Positions 11,726 to 25,020 of a stretch of DNA of 64,000 bases are shown in pieces. Numbering within the stretch: position 1 is the stretch's first letter; each line of letters begins with the position of its first letter. This stretch comes from Cryptomeria japonica (Eukaryota > Streptophyta > Pinopsida > Cupressales > Cupressaceae). The position numbers were made by a program, and so were the translations under genes. The stretch lies in assembly GCF_030272615.1 (NCBI RefSeq), contig NC_081414.1:816146396-816210395 (forward strand), in the 5' to 3' direction. The notes beneath the pieces are model-generated. The model was not told the origin of the DNA and made no database searches. It was given only the letters and a program-made list of their open reading frames with translations.

Positions 11726-14700
11726 ATGTCAGATAATATCAGCGAAGAACAAAATAAGGAGACAATTGCTAGATTATGGTCTAACTTGAAAAGAAAAGGT
11801 GATGGGAAATGTTATTGTCCCTGCAAAATTTGTAAGGGCTTAAAGACTAGAAGACTTCTAATCAAAACAGCTAAGAAACATTGTATGTAGCATGGTCACA
11901 TTGAAGGGGGACATGATTATCATCCACTGGTAAGTTGTTCATTATATCGTTTTAACAATTTATATACATAAGAAATCACTTGATAATGAGATCATGATCA
12001 CGGTTTATTTATGTATATCAATTTTATATAGGTGGAGCACCCTGGAGCACATGGTATGGATCAACAAAACCCTGAGAATATGGTTTTCGAAGTGGAGGAA
12101 CATGAAGGTGTGAATATCGAAGCTGAAGATAATGATCCCATGGAAGATGACGATCATGCACCAGAAAACACAATTGAAGATGATGGTACAAATACATTGA
12201 TCCATGACACATTTAGTACTGGCACAGCTGATCATGATGATCAGGATGACCTTGATGTTCATGATTTACCTCTTCTTGAGAAGGCATATGAGCCCCTTTA
12301 CAAAGGCTCCCAAACAACTTTTCTCTCTGTTGTATTGTTGTTGGTGAACTTGAAGGTTATGAATGGTTTATCCAACATAACAATCTCACGTATGTTAAGG
12401 TGTGTCATACATGTCATTATAGTTAATAAATGGTGAATCATGTACCATTAATATTATTTATATTAACACCTCAAACTTTTTTTTTGTTGTAGATTGATAG
12501 GTGAGTTTTTCTTACCACCATCAAATATTCTACCTCGCTCATACCGAGAATTATCTGCCATTATGAAAGATATTGGAATGGAGTATCAAACAATAGATGC
12601 TTGTCCCAATGATCATATTATATATCATAAACAACATGAATTTGGAACAAAATGCCCTGAATGTCATATCAGTAGATATCGAACAGATCAAATAACAAAA
12701 AAGGTGCCTCACAAGGTTCTTCATTATATCCCCATTATTCCACGTATGCAATGATTATTCAGGTGCACTAGCTTGGCACAATTTATGGATTACCATGCAC
12801 GCAATAGAAGTCGAGATGACATTATTCAAATGCCTGTGGATGGTTCAGCATTTATGGACATAGAGGAAAAGTGGCCACACTTTAAAGAAGAACCTCATAA
12901 TCTCAAGCTTTCATTGGCAGCGAACGGTGTCAATCCATTTGGAGAGTTGAGATCTGTTTACTCGGTGTGGCCTATTTTTGTTATCAATAATAATATTCCT
13001 CCATGGATGTCAATAAAGAGGGAGCACATAATGTTGGCAATGATTGTTCCAGGTATTTTATTATTTAATATTCATCTACATTTAATTATAAATATTGCAG
13101 TAAAATGGTCATAATAATTATGTAATGTTTTTGTTCATTCCACTAGGCAAGTACTAAGTTAAAGATATGAATGTATATATTGAGCCTCTTATCGACGAGT
13201 TTCTGGAGTTATGGAATGGTGTGACCATGTATGACATCTCTAGACCAATAGGACAAAGACAATTTTAATTCCATGCAATGCTTGTATGGACAATACATGA
13301 TGCCCTAGGACTAACACATTTTTGTGCTACGTTATAGTGTTCAAGTTGCGCATGATAATTATAATTATAAAAATTAACAGATTTAATAGAATTATACATT
13401 ATCTTGTAGGTCTTCAAACAAAGGGAAAATTTGCATGTCCAGTTTGTGGTCCAAAGATGAAATCCCGTCATTCAAAAAGTTTAGGAAAGCAGGTGTTTGA
13501 TGAGTATAGGCACTTCCTTCACAAAAATCATAAGTACCGGAATACTAAAAAACATCTTTTCAATGGGAAAGAAGAGACTACATCAAAGCCACGAAGAATG
13601 ACTCCTCACTTATGGAAGTTGGAATATAATAGAATTAATCGTCAAGGTAATGTCATTCCATCTAATGGTTTATGTTTGGAATTTGACTTTTTCTATCGTG
13701 TTTTGTTTACTGATGATGTAATTGATGATACTGAAGGTCGTCAAGGCATGGATGGCCACCTTCCAAAGGGACTAAAAAGCTATCCCAGACAATTCAATAG
13801 GTTGCCTTACTATGAGCAGCTACAAATTGTGCATTTGTTTGATACAATGCATATTGGAAAGAATATAATAGAGACATTATGGAAAATATTGGATGGAAGG
13901 TGTGACAAAGAAAAAATTGTCAAAATTTGTAGTGACATTGTGGAATCCAATCATGCAATGAAAAATGTCATTCAATCAAATAGCAATGGAGATCAGATTA
14001 ATATAAGTGCCCTTCCTTGGTTATTAACGGAGCAGAAAAGCAATTCTATAAAAGAAGTCATACGAAAAATTTGATTTCCCACAGGATTTGCTGCGAACAT
14101 AAACAATCTCATATCAAAGAAGAGTGAATTTGGGCCAGGGATGAAAATGCATGATTGGCATACCTTCATTAAGGTAATTCGCGTTCTTGTGTATTTACTA
14201 TATATTTGTATACTGTGCATGTACTTTTCATTGTATTATGTTAGAAAACAATGAAAAGATCATTTTATAATTGTTGCAGTACGTTCTACCTCTATCTCTC
14301 TCAGACCACTTAGACAATAATATCAAGCAAGTCATATATGATCTTGGAAACTACATGAGGTAAGTAGTGATGTTTGTTCAATTTGTTGTGTAGATATTAT
14401 ATTTGCCATTTGTTTTACTTGTTATGCAATATATTGTATACTATTTTGTAAAGTCTTGTTTATATATTTTTGTGTCTTCACTCTCTTTAATTAGGTGGTT
14501 GTCATCTAAAGAAATCTACAAGGAAGATATAAAATATTGGAAGAGAAAAATCCCTCATCTAATGTGTGAAATGCAAAAGTCAACTTTTTTCAATGCACAA
14601 GAACACTACCTCATACACCAAGTTGAAGAGATCGAATTGTGTGGACCTGTACACACTAGGTCAATGTGGATGGTTGAGAGGCACTTGAAATTTTTTAAGG

Positions 14701-15970
14701 CTTTGGTTCGACAAAGAGCACATCCTGAGGGTTCTATGGTGGAGGGATATATGGTATACCAAACTATGGTGTACATTACTGAATATCTTCCTAAGTTTGC
14801 AGCAAAAATCCACGTAGATCACATTTGGGATCCCAACCCCATTAATAAATTCGAAGGGGAGCACTTGATGGGGAAAGGTAGATTGAAGAAAGTGAGAGGT
14901 AATTATAAGATGTTATTGTAGTAAATTAATTCTTCATCTTCTAAATAAATCAATTGTAAGTGGTCTATTAATTATTTGTACAGTTGGTCGGGAGTGGGAT
15001 GCGCTACATTTGTATATTGCAAACAATCTTGATTGGATGACGGTGTGGATTGAACGATGTCAACATTCTGGTCGCACATTAACATGGGATGGTGTCGCTT
15101 CATTGGTTAAAGAAGCTCATCGTAATGGAGATTCCAATGTTACACAAAGGGAAATTGATTTAGCATATGGTTTAAGAGATCAAAAGGTACGTATAATTTT
15201 ATTAATCACCTGTATGTTTATCAACTCATGATGCAATAATTTTAATATGTTAGACATATTGCAGGTCAAACACCACAAGGCTATGTGTTGCAATGGTCAT
15301 AAATTTCGCATCAAACAGTTGGATGACACGAAGAAAACTTGTGATTCTGGGATAACTGCAGTCTTTGAGGTGACAAATATTTCATCTAGAAATGACATAC
15401 ATCCTCAAGTGTCTCAAAATCGATACTATGGCATTTTGGATGATATACTTGAGTGTAACTTTAATTCCTTCAAATTAGTTATGTTCGTCGTCAAATGGTA
15501 TAGGCTACGACTAAATATAAATGATCCTGATAGAACTATTATCGAACATGATAATGGATTTACAATGGTTAATACAAGGTCATTTGAACGAGTTGGGGAT
15601 GAGCCCTATGTTCTTCCAAGTCAATGTGAGCAGGTATTTTACTCGGAGGTTCCACATAAACCAAGTTGGTCATTTGTTGTTAGACATGATCCAAGAGGAA
15701 GGTCGATAATGTATAATGTGATGGAAGAAGAAGATACTGAAGAAGTAGAAGATGATATAGATGATCACGATCAACAGTTACTCGATGATGTTCCTAACGG
15801 AAATGTACACGAAGAAGAAGTTGATGATGATGATGATGGTGTTGCTGCTGATGATGATGGTGATGGTGATGGTGATGGTGATGGTGATGGTGATGGTGAT
15901 GGTGTCGGTGATGACGATGACGAACACAATGACGATGATGACGACGACGACGACGACAATGACGACGACG

Positions 15971-16029
<59 letters not shown>

Positions 16030-16038
16030 GATCAATGA
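11726..16038 (+). pseudogene. CACTA TnpD-type transposase (Transposase_21, DUF4218, DUF4216), with stops
   Basis: About ten exons in order: N-terminal zinc-type segment (CYCPCKICKG), acidic linker, tnp2/Transposase_21 core (CPNDHIIYHKQHEFGTKCPEC near 12600; LSLAANGVNPFGELRSVYSV near 12900; FACPVCGPKMKSRHS near 13430; LFDTMHIGKNIIETLWKIL near 13840), DUF4218 (CGPVHTRSMWMVERHLKFFK, HPEGSMVEGY near 14640-14750) and DUF4216 (NRYYGILDDIL, PYVLPSQCEQVFY near 15420-15650). The tail is a long Asp/Gly run ending at the stop. In-frame stops occur near 11888 (TAG), 12752 (TGA) and 14072 (TGA), so this copy is probably inactive. Introns are short and AT-rich with GT-AG borders. The transposase would bind the termini and excise or insert the element. 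Confidence 0.85.
15818..16032 (+). repeat. GAT/GAC trinucleotide array coding poly-Asp
   Basis: GAT-rich triplets, first alternating GAT-GGT (Asp-Gly), then GAC and GAT runs, code an almost pure acidic C-terminal tail of the TnpD-like protein. The array stays in frame to the stop, which points to expansion by slippage without loss of frame. Confidence 0.85.
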
Positions 16039-16490
16039 CATGAATGAAATGTATGAGATGCGATTATTATATTATCTATTTAATATTGATATCTTGATAG
16101 AAATTGATTTGACTTATATGGTTACATAAATAATTCATATGTTTTGAATTCTAATGCCATTACTTAATTAATTCATGATGCACCTCTAGCTATGTGATAG
16201 ATGGTGATTTAAAATACATATGTGATGGATTACATGCTATGATGATACATGTGACATTTTTTGAACTTTGTGTTTATTTATGGAATGTGGACTACTTATT
16301 AGCTATGTGATGGATGGTGATTTATGATACGTATGTGATGGATTACATGTTTATGATGATACATATGTGATTCTTATGATGCTCAATTACATATATGATG
16401 ATACATATGTGATGCTTATGATGCTTATGATACTGCAGTATTTATTGTTTATCAAATTACAAATGTAATGCTTATGATGCTCAATTGTTG
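16039..16490. repeat. Diverged GATGGATTACATG / ATGATACATATGTGAT repeats
   Basis: The spacer between the two CACTA genes holds irregular repeats of TATGTGATGGAT, GATTACATG and ATGATACATATGTGAT. No ORF. Confidence 0.5.
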
Positions 16491-16493
16491 GTG

Positions 16494-19400
16494 CAGGAAC
16501 CTGAACCCCTTTGACGAGGATCCTGCACAGTCTCATGGATCGACAAGTATAAGTCAATACACCTTATAGAAATAATATATTTTTAAAAAATTACAAGAAA
16601 AACAAACTTCCTTAGTTTTTCAAACCTCAACATTAGCAGCAAATCTAATACAGTTATCAACACTTGAGGCCGCAGTTGGACTTACTCAAATTTTAATCTT
16701 AACATCAACTTTATGGCCGACTTCTTCATCAATATTACCCTCATTTGCAAAATATCTCTCTCATTACCAACTAACTCTCTCATTTGATGGTGCACAGGTA
16801 TCACCAAATAGGTATTTGTCAGATGTGTCTTCCTCGAGTGAGGGAAATGCAGGAATAGAAGAGGAAAGTGAGACATGTAGTAGATCTCAAATAAGGAGAT
16901 CAACTAGAGGTCAAAAGATTAGAAGAAAATTCAATAAACTCATGGAATTTTTTCTTGCTCAAGGGGGGTCATGTTCTTATGATGATGAGACCAAAGGCAA
17001 AATTGAGGTGCCCTTGAGGTACAAACATCTACTGAAACAATGTGTACCCAAGGAACTTCCTCCAATAAACACTGATTTTTGTGTTAATGAGAGGATATAT
17101 CGCATAGCACCTTTGTCGTTACATGGTTTGGGCCTATTTTCCATGGACAGCATAAAGGTCCGTTACAACAAAGTTGCTGAATTGATGGAGTTTGTTGGAC
17201 CTTGTTACAATTATAATGATTGGATGCAGATTGTTCGATATAAAAAAAGTATGCGTAGGTATGCACTGTCAGCCAATTATATACAACAAAAAGATAATGA
17301 TCAAAGTAAACGAGTGGCTGTATACATTGATGGAAGGCCAAAAGCAATGGGGAATATTGCAGGTTTTATAAATAGTACACGACCTAGGTCAACTAATAAG
17401 CAACCCAATTGCATATTTGAGGCACGTGAGGGAAATTGTGTGTTTGTATGTGCGATAAAATCAATAAGTGCAGGGGAAGAGCTGCTAATCGATTACAATT
17501 TGAATCGTATAGATACAAACAAAGTTACTATCATGGGGGTGGTACGCACTATATATATACCATTTAAGCCAACTTCCAATTAATGAATCCAATAAACCAT
17601 TGTATTATTAAGTTTTTTTGCTAAGTCTATTGGTTTCATTTCGCTAATATTTTTATATTTTTTCTTTGTCACAAGGCCACATGGATCCACCACATAGCAC
17701 AGATAGGGGTGTAGGTCCCGACACTTCTATGAAGCAGGTAAACCTCATTGTAATTGTACAAATTAGATAGAAGCAAACTGTTACATTATGATCTTTTCTT
17801 GAGTGTTTTGAAGTAATTTTGATAGTGTTAATTATATTCTTTTCACAGACGAATGTTCAGGATAAGGGAAAGGAACCTGCAGTACCTCAGCACCTCCATA
17901 GGGATGTGGGGGGCTCGACAATGTTATGCGCTGATGACATCTCACTTAGCGCAAACTCTATGTAATTTGTACAAAAGAATATTAGAAAAATTAGGAAAGA
18001 GATTGTTGATTTGGCAACCATAAGTCCTCAGACTGATGAGATAACAAAGAGGGTGCAACTATTGTTGACGACAAAGGAAAACTTGCAAGTAAGCAATAAT
18101 GAAAGCTTTAATCACAACAAAAGTTCAATAATGGTTTATATTTTTATCTCTTTTATGTCATTAACTAAAATATGTATGTGTTGTTTTTACAAAAATTTAT
18201 AGGGCCTCATCATCCTGGTGGCAATGATCAGGGTATTGCGAGTAGTTCGGGTGATGACCATGTTCTATATATTAAAACCACTCCTTTGGACTTGTGAACT
18301 TGTTTTTTTAATGTTTTACAAATTTAATGTATTACTCTTCAGGTGCTGACATGGGTCCGAGGTCAAGCCCAATTGTATTGCCGACTGCAATGTCGGCAAC
18401 ACGTAGCATGCAGACATCGTCTGTTGCACCGGCTCGTGTTGACCCGCCCACTGGTGGTAGATCCCTCTTTTTCTCTCTCTTTCGTTATGTGTTTATTACC
18501 CTTGAAGTGTTCTTTCTTAGAGGCATTTCATAGTGGATTCATTTACTGTGGCAGGAGATGCACATGAGGATGCGCCAGAGGCGAGTACTGCTGATAACAT
18601 ACCATCATTTCCTGGATCTTCCCGTATTACTAGTACGGGAACGTTGCAGGCCACATTGGTGGTGAGCGACAAAGAATTGATTCCCTTGAAGATACAGAAG
18701 GTTCCAGGTACTTTAAAAATATTATTATATATAGTCTAATTGTAATTTACTTACTAATCACTCATTTTGGACTAATGGTCCCATGTTTTTTTTGCAGGAA
18801 ATGATATTTTTTATAAAAATCTTAATGACATTTCATTGCAGATATTTGGGCCCACCATACGTAAAAGGTGGAAAATCATATGTGAACTAACCCTTATCCA
18901 CTATTTTGATTTCATATCATTGCTAGAATAGTTTTCCTTTTATCCATTTCTTGAACTATATCAAAGGTAGCTTCAATTTCTCTCTAAATCTAATAGGTTT
19001 GTTTTTGCTTTAAAGGTGGAATGACCAAGAAAAAAAGTTAAAAGATGAACTCACAAACCATATGGTAGGGTTGTTTGGAAATGACACATTCGACAAGACT
19101 AAGCTCCTGGAAAAAGATGGCACATATCTAAAGTATGTGAGGGACCAATACAGGACACATTTAGAGAAGAATGTAAAGTATGAGCGTCCCCCCATGATTC
19201 CAGAGAGGGAGTGGAAGGACCTAATTTTGGATGCAAAGGAGAGAATTGAAAGGAAAAAATGAAATACACCACTAGACACCAGAAGAAGGTATGTGATACT
19301 ATTAAGAATGTGAATATGTACTAATTATTCATTATATTTATATAATCTAACATATTTCAAACTTTTCATAGATTGAGTGACACATCAAAGGAAACCAAGG

Positions 19401-20513
19401 CAAGACAAGAAAAGCATGGGCAACACAAACTCGGCTCTGGTGGTTATATTTAACTTGCCGCACGAATTGTAAGAATCAGTAAATTAAGTATCACATCAAA
19501 ATATTTATAAATTGTAAACAATTTTTTTTTTATCAAACAATACAAGCAAAATTCACAATACTAAGCAAAAATGTAGGGCTCTGAATTCAATAGAGCGCCC
19601 ACAGAAGATGACAAGAGAATTGGCTACCAGCAAGGCTATATAGCCATTGCTAAATGGCTACGAGAATTGAGTGGGCAAACATGAGATTCTAATGCATCTG
19701 TCACAACGGTAATTAAGCTAAATGAAAATTATTTCAAATTGAATACTTAACCAATAATCTATTTGATGTTAAGTTTCAACATAAAGTGACTATATTTTTT
19801 TTAAATAAGCAAGCAATGATAACACTGCATGTGACATTGGAATGCAGCATGATAATCGTGGAATAGAACCTGTACATGAAGGTCCGGATGTGCATCCTAG
19901 TAGTGGAGGTATTCATTTGCTATTCAAATTTTTTTATGTAATTATTAATACAATTAAACATCTTAAATTGAAAATTAGTGTAGTAATTAATGTAACCTTT
20001 ATTGTTAATATTTTAGAGCATGTAGTCGATGGTGACCAAGTGGAGCATGATTCGGGTAGACAACATCAGGAACGTGATGTTCCCCAATCAGGTAAAGAGG
20101 ACCACTGTTATTCCTTTAAACAAATTTAATTGCAATTGGTGTATTGATTAATGTAACGTTTCGTATTTCAACTCCAGAGGATCTAGAAGGTGCTCAACAT
20201 GTCGAGGTTGAGGCTAGACAAAATGATGTGGAAGATGATGTGGCCCCATCAGGTAAAGAGTGTAACGGTCGTGTTCTTTAAATTAATGAAATACTTGTAA
20301 CAATAATAAAAAAACATTTTGAATTTAACCCAATTATTTGTTATTGCAGAGGACCCCCCTTTGGTTCAGCATCCTCGTCCTTTGTATAGGACTAGGCATA
20401 CATCAAGAGCACGAGAAGAGGGTAGAACATCTGAAGATGGGGGAAATGATGAAGAAACTGATGTTCCACTTAGTCTTTTCATAGCTTCAAAGAAAAAACA
20501 AAGAAAGAAATGA
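16494..20513 (+). CDS. CACTA second gene: TnpA-like (Transposase_24-like) with a SET-domain exon
   Basis: A chain of plausible exons follows TnpD on the same strand: ~16495 (NLNPFDEDPAQSHG), the SET exon 16799-17583, then ~17675, 17850-18090, 18342, 18553-18706, 18800, 19018-19261, 19372, 19574, 19811, 20016, 20178 and 20350-20513. The exon at 19018-19261 (FGNDTFDKTKLLEKDGTYLK, PPMIPEREWKDLI) and the next (ARQEKHGQHKLGSGGYI) follow the pattern of plant Transposase_24 proteins. The last exon ends in a basic KKKQRKK tail. Linkers are acidic and low-complexity. At least one stop (17963, TAG) interrupts the chain. Exon borders are inferred by eye, and SET and Transposase_24 could be separate transcripts. 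Confidence 0.5.
16799..17583 (+). CDS. SET-domain exon inside the CACTA element
   Basis: An open exon of about 260 codons follows an acceptor (GGTGCACAG) and ends at a stop at 17581-17583. After a Ser/Glu-rich and basic N-terminus it shows the SET order: LHGLGLFS (motif I region), VAELMEFVG, the N-pocket GNIAGFIN, QPNCIFEA, then ISAGEELLIDYN with the conserved Tyr. The usual NHSC is replaced by FIN followed by a ~10-residue insert before QPNC, so it is a divergent SET, loosely like ATXR5/6-type domains. No pre-SET cysteine cluster is visible. A splice donor within ATGGGGGTGGTACG near 17535 could join it to the next exon instead of using the stop. SET domains methylate lysines; activity here is unknown. 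Confidence 0.75.
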
Positions 20514-22258
20514 TTGTAATCTACCTTATTTGATAATGACTGATTTTTATGTGTAATGAATGTAATTATGTGCTAATGAATGTTCATGAATGATATGTGT
20601 TGATGATTATTGATGAATGTTGCATTTTAATGAAAGTTAATGAATTTTATGTGTTAATGAACGTTATGTGATAATGAATGAATGTTATATTTTAATAATG
20701 GATAAAAGAATGAATGAATGTTAGATGTTAACGGGGAATTTAGAGTGATGTTGGGGGGGGGGGGGGGGCAAATGAGCTTCCACCTTCACATGGTTGGCCC
20801 TATTAAGTAGAGAATATTAAACTATTCTCGAAACAAAGCGAAGATCAATAATAAGATGTGAAATGTTTGAAAGGTGAGAGTCCACAAATAGATGTGAAAT
20901 GTTTAAGTAGGCCTCCCAATGAAGTGGATCTCATAGACATGAAGAATCCTATATAGAGAATCATTGAGAGCCCTTGAAGAAGCAAATTTGAACTTCGATG
21001 AAGCAATACATGATGGAGGAATATCTTGCAAGAGGAAATCAAAGTCATTATGGTGTCATCTAGATTTGAAATGTGGTCTACTTTTCAAAAAAGTAAAGAT
21101 GCTTGATATGAATGTGTCATTGATTTGACAATTTCTAATGTCTGGTAGATGACTTTGATGCTCTCAAATTGTTCTTGAAGCTTATATGGCTTGGTTTTGA
21201 TCCTTATAAGCTTTTAGACTGATTTAGGCACTATGATCTCACTGCAAATTTATCATTTATTGGTTGTTTTTTGTTGATAGTGACATTTATCACTACTTTC
21301 ATCTGAGGCAATCACTTCTTGACAGTCAAAAGGTTGCCCGAGGTCAAGTTATATCATGGAAAAATGAACACGGAGAAGAACTTTTGTTTTTAAGTAACAA
21401 GGTATAGATCTACATTCTGCATGACACTTTTGTAAGTCCATGCATATACTGCTCTTATATATAATTTACTTTGTTAAAGAAATGTTGCTTATTATTATTC
21501 CAAAGAGGTTTACCTCGGTTGGGCATGATTTGAAGGAAAATCTCTCCCCGCATAGGTAAGGAAAGAAAGCATCTAGATCCTACGTGTAAAACTTATATCC
21601 TTTCATAATCATGCAAGCATAACTTTCACAATCAAAGCCAAGTCTTGTCCAAAAAGCTGCAACTTCCCCATCAAATGGGGAGGTAACTCCCCCCAAAAAA
21701 GCTTGGCATCATGCCCTCTGAGGGAACTTCATTGCTGCAAACTAAATTGTATGCCTTCCATGACCATTCAAGAATCCCTTAATAGTGGCCCACACTAAGA
21801 ATGGCAATATATAACTATCTAGATACTCTAATATTCCTTCCTCCCATCCCAGTGCAACATACCAATGCACAAATGACCATAGATTTGTGGATATAGACAG
21901 TACACATTCAAGTCATCTCACTATAGCCAATGGGTGGATTAAATCCATACAACTGCGTAACTTGTAGATCTAAAACAATGACGCATGTAAAATTCATCAT
22001 CACATCAATAACTTGCAAACTGAGATACAAAGAAATACCATATAGATCTCAAGACAAAGACACCAAATCAACTCCAAATCCGATTTGCCAAACAATTCCA
22101 CTAGTCAAGAAATCCATCAAGAAAATATTGTAGAGATGATGAGGGACTAATGATTGCATACCAACATCTCCTCAACGAGAAAGTTGCGAACAACCTCCTT
22201 GAATCATGCACTAAACATGCATGCAAACCCACAACTATCTTTCATCTAGAACCACCTA
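20514..22258. other. CACTA interior, no supported gene
   Basis: From 20514 to ~20750 there are irregular AATGAATGTTATGTGATAATG repeats, then a G run at 20752-20768. A decayed frame may lie near 20820-21100, but nothing is recognisable. Confidence 0.4.
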
Positions 22259-23240
22259 TGATGTTTTTTATGCACTGCAAACACAATAAAATACCAAGGT
22301 ATTCTATCATCTCTTGAACAAAGAAACTTTGAATGCTAAACAAAGTGATCAATCAAAACAACTCCAAGGTTTACAATACGAACTATGCAACTTAATTGCA
22401 TGGGATAGACTTAGTGAATATGGTGTGATTTTGCTGGAATCGCAAGGGGGCTTATGTTTTTCTTGAACTCTACTGGAACTTGGACTCTACACTAACTTGC
22501 TTGGAAAATAAAAGACAAAAGAGATATAGGGTTTAGAGATCTAATTTAATCCTAAGAACAGTGACAATAAAGGATGATGATTTGATAGACAAATTCCATA
22601 ATCAAGCTTTGCTTTGCCATGCAGAAACAAGTACACAAAACTAATGCAATCTGAAGGGTTTTCATATCATGAACATTCATTCGAATACCCAAAACTAGCG
22701 CAATTTAAGTGAACATTCACAATTGAACTTATGCTTAATGAAGTTCAGACTAACCGTACATTGCAACTTACAACCAGCAAATTACAAATAGTATGAACAG
22801 GAATTCCATCAAGAAATCATCACATTTCTCCATTGCAATATATGAACTTTATCTAAACTTGAGAAGTAACAAGAAGCCATGCAACATGTAGAAATTACAC
22901 ATAGAAATCCACCATGCTTCAATGAAGATCATGTATTAAAATCAACAAGTCTTGGCAACAATTCCTTCTTTCCTCCTACTCTACTATACTTGCTATCTAA
23001 CTGCTATCTATGAACTATTAATTGTTGACTAGCAACTATTAACCTTTACAAATGAAAAGGCTAGGCCTTTTATAGACCCCCATTATAATGAATGACCTAG
23101 ATTGACTATCAAATCAACAGTCGAGATAATATAGTGAAACCCTAATTAGGGCTTGTTATAACAAACTCCATTCTAGCCAATTAAATAATTACATTGAATA
23201 GGACACATGTCCACCTTGAATTCTAACCAATGAGGAAATA
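22259..23240 (-). repeat. Old LTR inside the CACTA, related to the LTR at 58827-59891
   Basis: Matching blocks in the same order as the later LTR: AATAAAATACC.AAGG.TA then CTCTTGAA.AAAG near 22285, GATCAATCA, AAGGGGGCTTA near 22445, CTAATT.AATCCTAAGAA near 22545, and CCCTAATTAGGG near 23140. A TATAAAAGG-like box on the minus strand near 23070 matches the position of the TATA box in the later LTR. Ends are approximate. Confidence 0.55.
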
Positions 23241-24780
23241 GGTTAGGTATGCTTGAACAAACTTTGATGCATTGCAATGTGTCACTAGCTCATTCATTAG
23301 ATGAATCAAGTACGATGAACTTGGACATGTCAATGTGGCTTCACTTGATTAGGTTGACGATGATTGGATGCCAACTCAACTTGCCAAGTCGATCATCACA
23401 AAGCTTATGTGATTGAGGAATATCTCTTGATACTCAACATTATCTAGTTTTCTCAACATGATGAAGGTGGTGGGACATATTCCCAAATTGTATCATCTAG
23501 ATGATCAAGTCCTTAGCTTTTGATTAATTCTTCTGAAACAATCTACTTGATCATGTTTTTGTCCTTCCATCTTCTTGATAGTTCTTGATCCGTTTATGTG
23601 ACTGTGTGCTTAATGAAGTATATGTTTGATGATGCTTGGTCCTCCTTTTGTTGCATCTCCATACCGATGATGCTTGCTTCAACTTCATGGTGCATATACT
23701 TGACTTGAATGGCTTGCTTTGATGAAATCCTCTTTGAGATTCAAAAATCTACCTCTTTGTGGGGTAATTCACCTTGGTGAATATGTTTGATATAGACTTT
23801 GTAATGCCTAGGCTTGATGTAGAACCCACTTATTCTTGATATATCCAACCTTGATCACCTTTGTAACTCTGACTTGAATACCTTGATCATTGGTGATTGA
23901 TGTCTTACATATGGCCTATCATGTTGTAGATCCCTTCATTTTAAAGCAATCCTTATTGATTTCTCCTTATTCTATTGATTGCTATTGTTGGATTTTCGAA
24001 GGGAATGCAAGATAGTCTTCTATTTCTTCCTTGTTGAATCCTCATAATATCTTGATCATCATTTGACATTGTCCTTGCACCTTGAGATGCTCCTTCCTTT
24101 GTATTGCATTGTTGAAAGCTTTGAATAGGTTTAGCTCCTCATGTTGTCATCCTAAACTCGTGAATCTTGGTGTTGATATTGATGTGAAAACCCTCCATGA
24201 TGCCAATGTCCTCTTTCATGCCTTGAAGCCTCCTTTCATCAAGTGTCTTCATCCTTGCATTGAAGCATGATGTTGGCATGCTCTACGTGTTGGGTAAGGT
24301 ATTCTTTTCCTTGTAATGAAGTCCTCACATCCTGAAAGCAAGAAAGAACATATTGTGAATGAAATGAAAAACAAATAATGCATCACAAATAAATTTAATC
24401 TGATTTTATACCCTAATTCACAGACCTGCTCCCTAATTCTTCTCCTCTTAATTGGTTGCAAATTGAATTTGATGAGCATTTGATCTTTGTTTTATATGCT
24501 TCCTTTTTACCTTTGCCTTCATTTCACCTCCATAGGTCGGCCAGCCCAATAATTGTTTATTAAATTCATGAATCTACCTTCCTTCTAGCTAACTTAAGGT
24601 GCTCTTCTCTTGTTGAGTGGGTTTGGACTCCTCTCATGCACAGATTTAGGCGCAAATAACAAGAAGGTTTGCACAGATTAGGGTCGGCAATGTAGAAAAT
24701 TACTGATTTTATCCTTTAAACTTTTGCATTTTTCCTCAAAATAAGGCCAACTTAGGGCTATTTTACCCCCGAGTGGGTTT
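23241..24780 (-). other. Probable decayed retroelement body upstream of the old LTR
   Basis: On the minus strand, short stop-broken frames (for example MKTLDERRLQGMKEDIG near 24225) suggest a decayed coiled-coil protein upstream of the LTR. No domain is recognised. Confidence 0.25.
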
Positions 24781-24807
24781 GAAAGGCTCATATGCATAGA
24801 CTAGAGG

Positions 24808-24975
24808 TGAGAGAGAGAGAGAGGGTGAGAGGAAGAGATAATGACCTGGAGAGGGTAGAGAAAGAGAAGTAGAGATGGAGAGAAGAAGAGAGGGATGGAG
24901 AAAGAGACCTAGAGAGGGAAGAGAGAAGAGAGATAGTAGAGAGGGATAGAGAAGACAGATAGAATAGAGATACCA
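24808..24975 (+). repeat. GA-rich purine tract
   Basis: An almost pure purine stretch of GAGAGA, GGAGAGAAGAAGAG and similar units, next to the right subterminal region of the CACTA. Confidence 0.8.
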
Positions 24976-25020
24976 ATGCCAATCTTTTTCTATAAAAAAA
25001 AAAATTCCAAAAAATCGGCC

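Noticed and set aside
15761-16129. Met-, Ser- and Ile-rich alternative frames over the transposase tail
   Set aside because: Shadow frames of the GAT/GAC array; the Asp frame continues the DUF4216 exon and is the real one.
16816-17583. SET ORF as an independent gene starting at 16816
   Set aside because: Position 16816 is TTG and there is a good splice acceptor at 16798; the frame is more likely an internal exon.
20752-20768. G run as a possible G-quadruplex regulator
   Set aside because: A single homopolymer with no adjacent gene feature; could also be a sequencing-length artefact.
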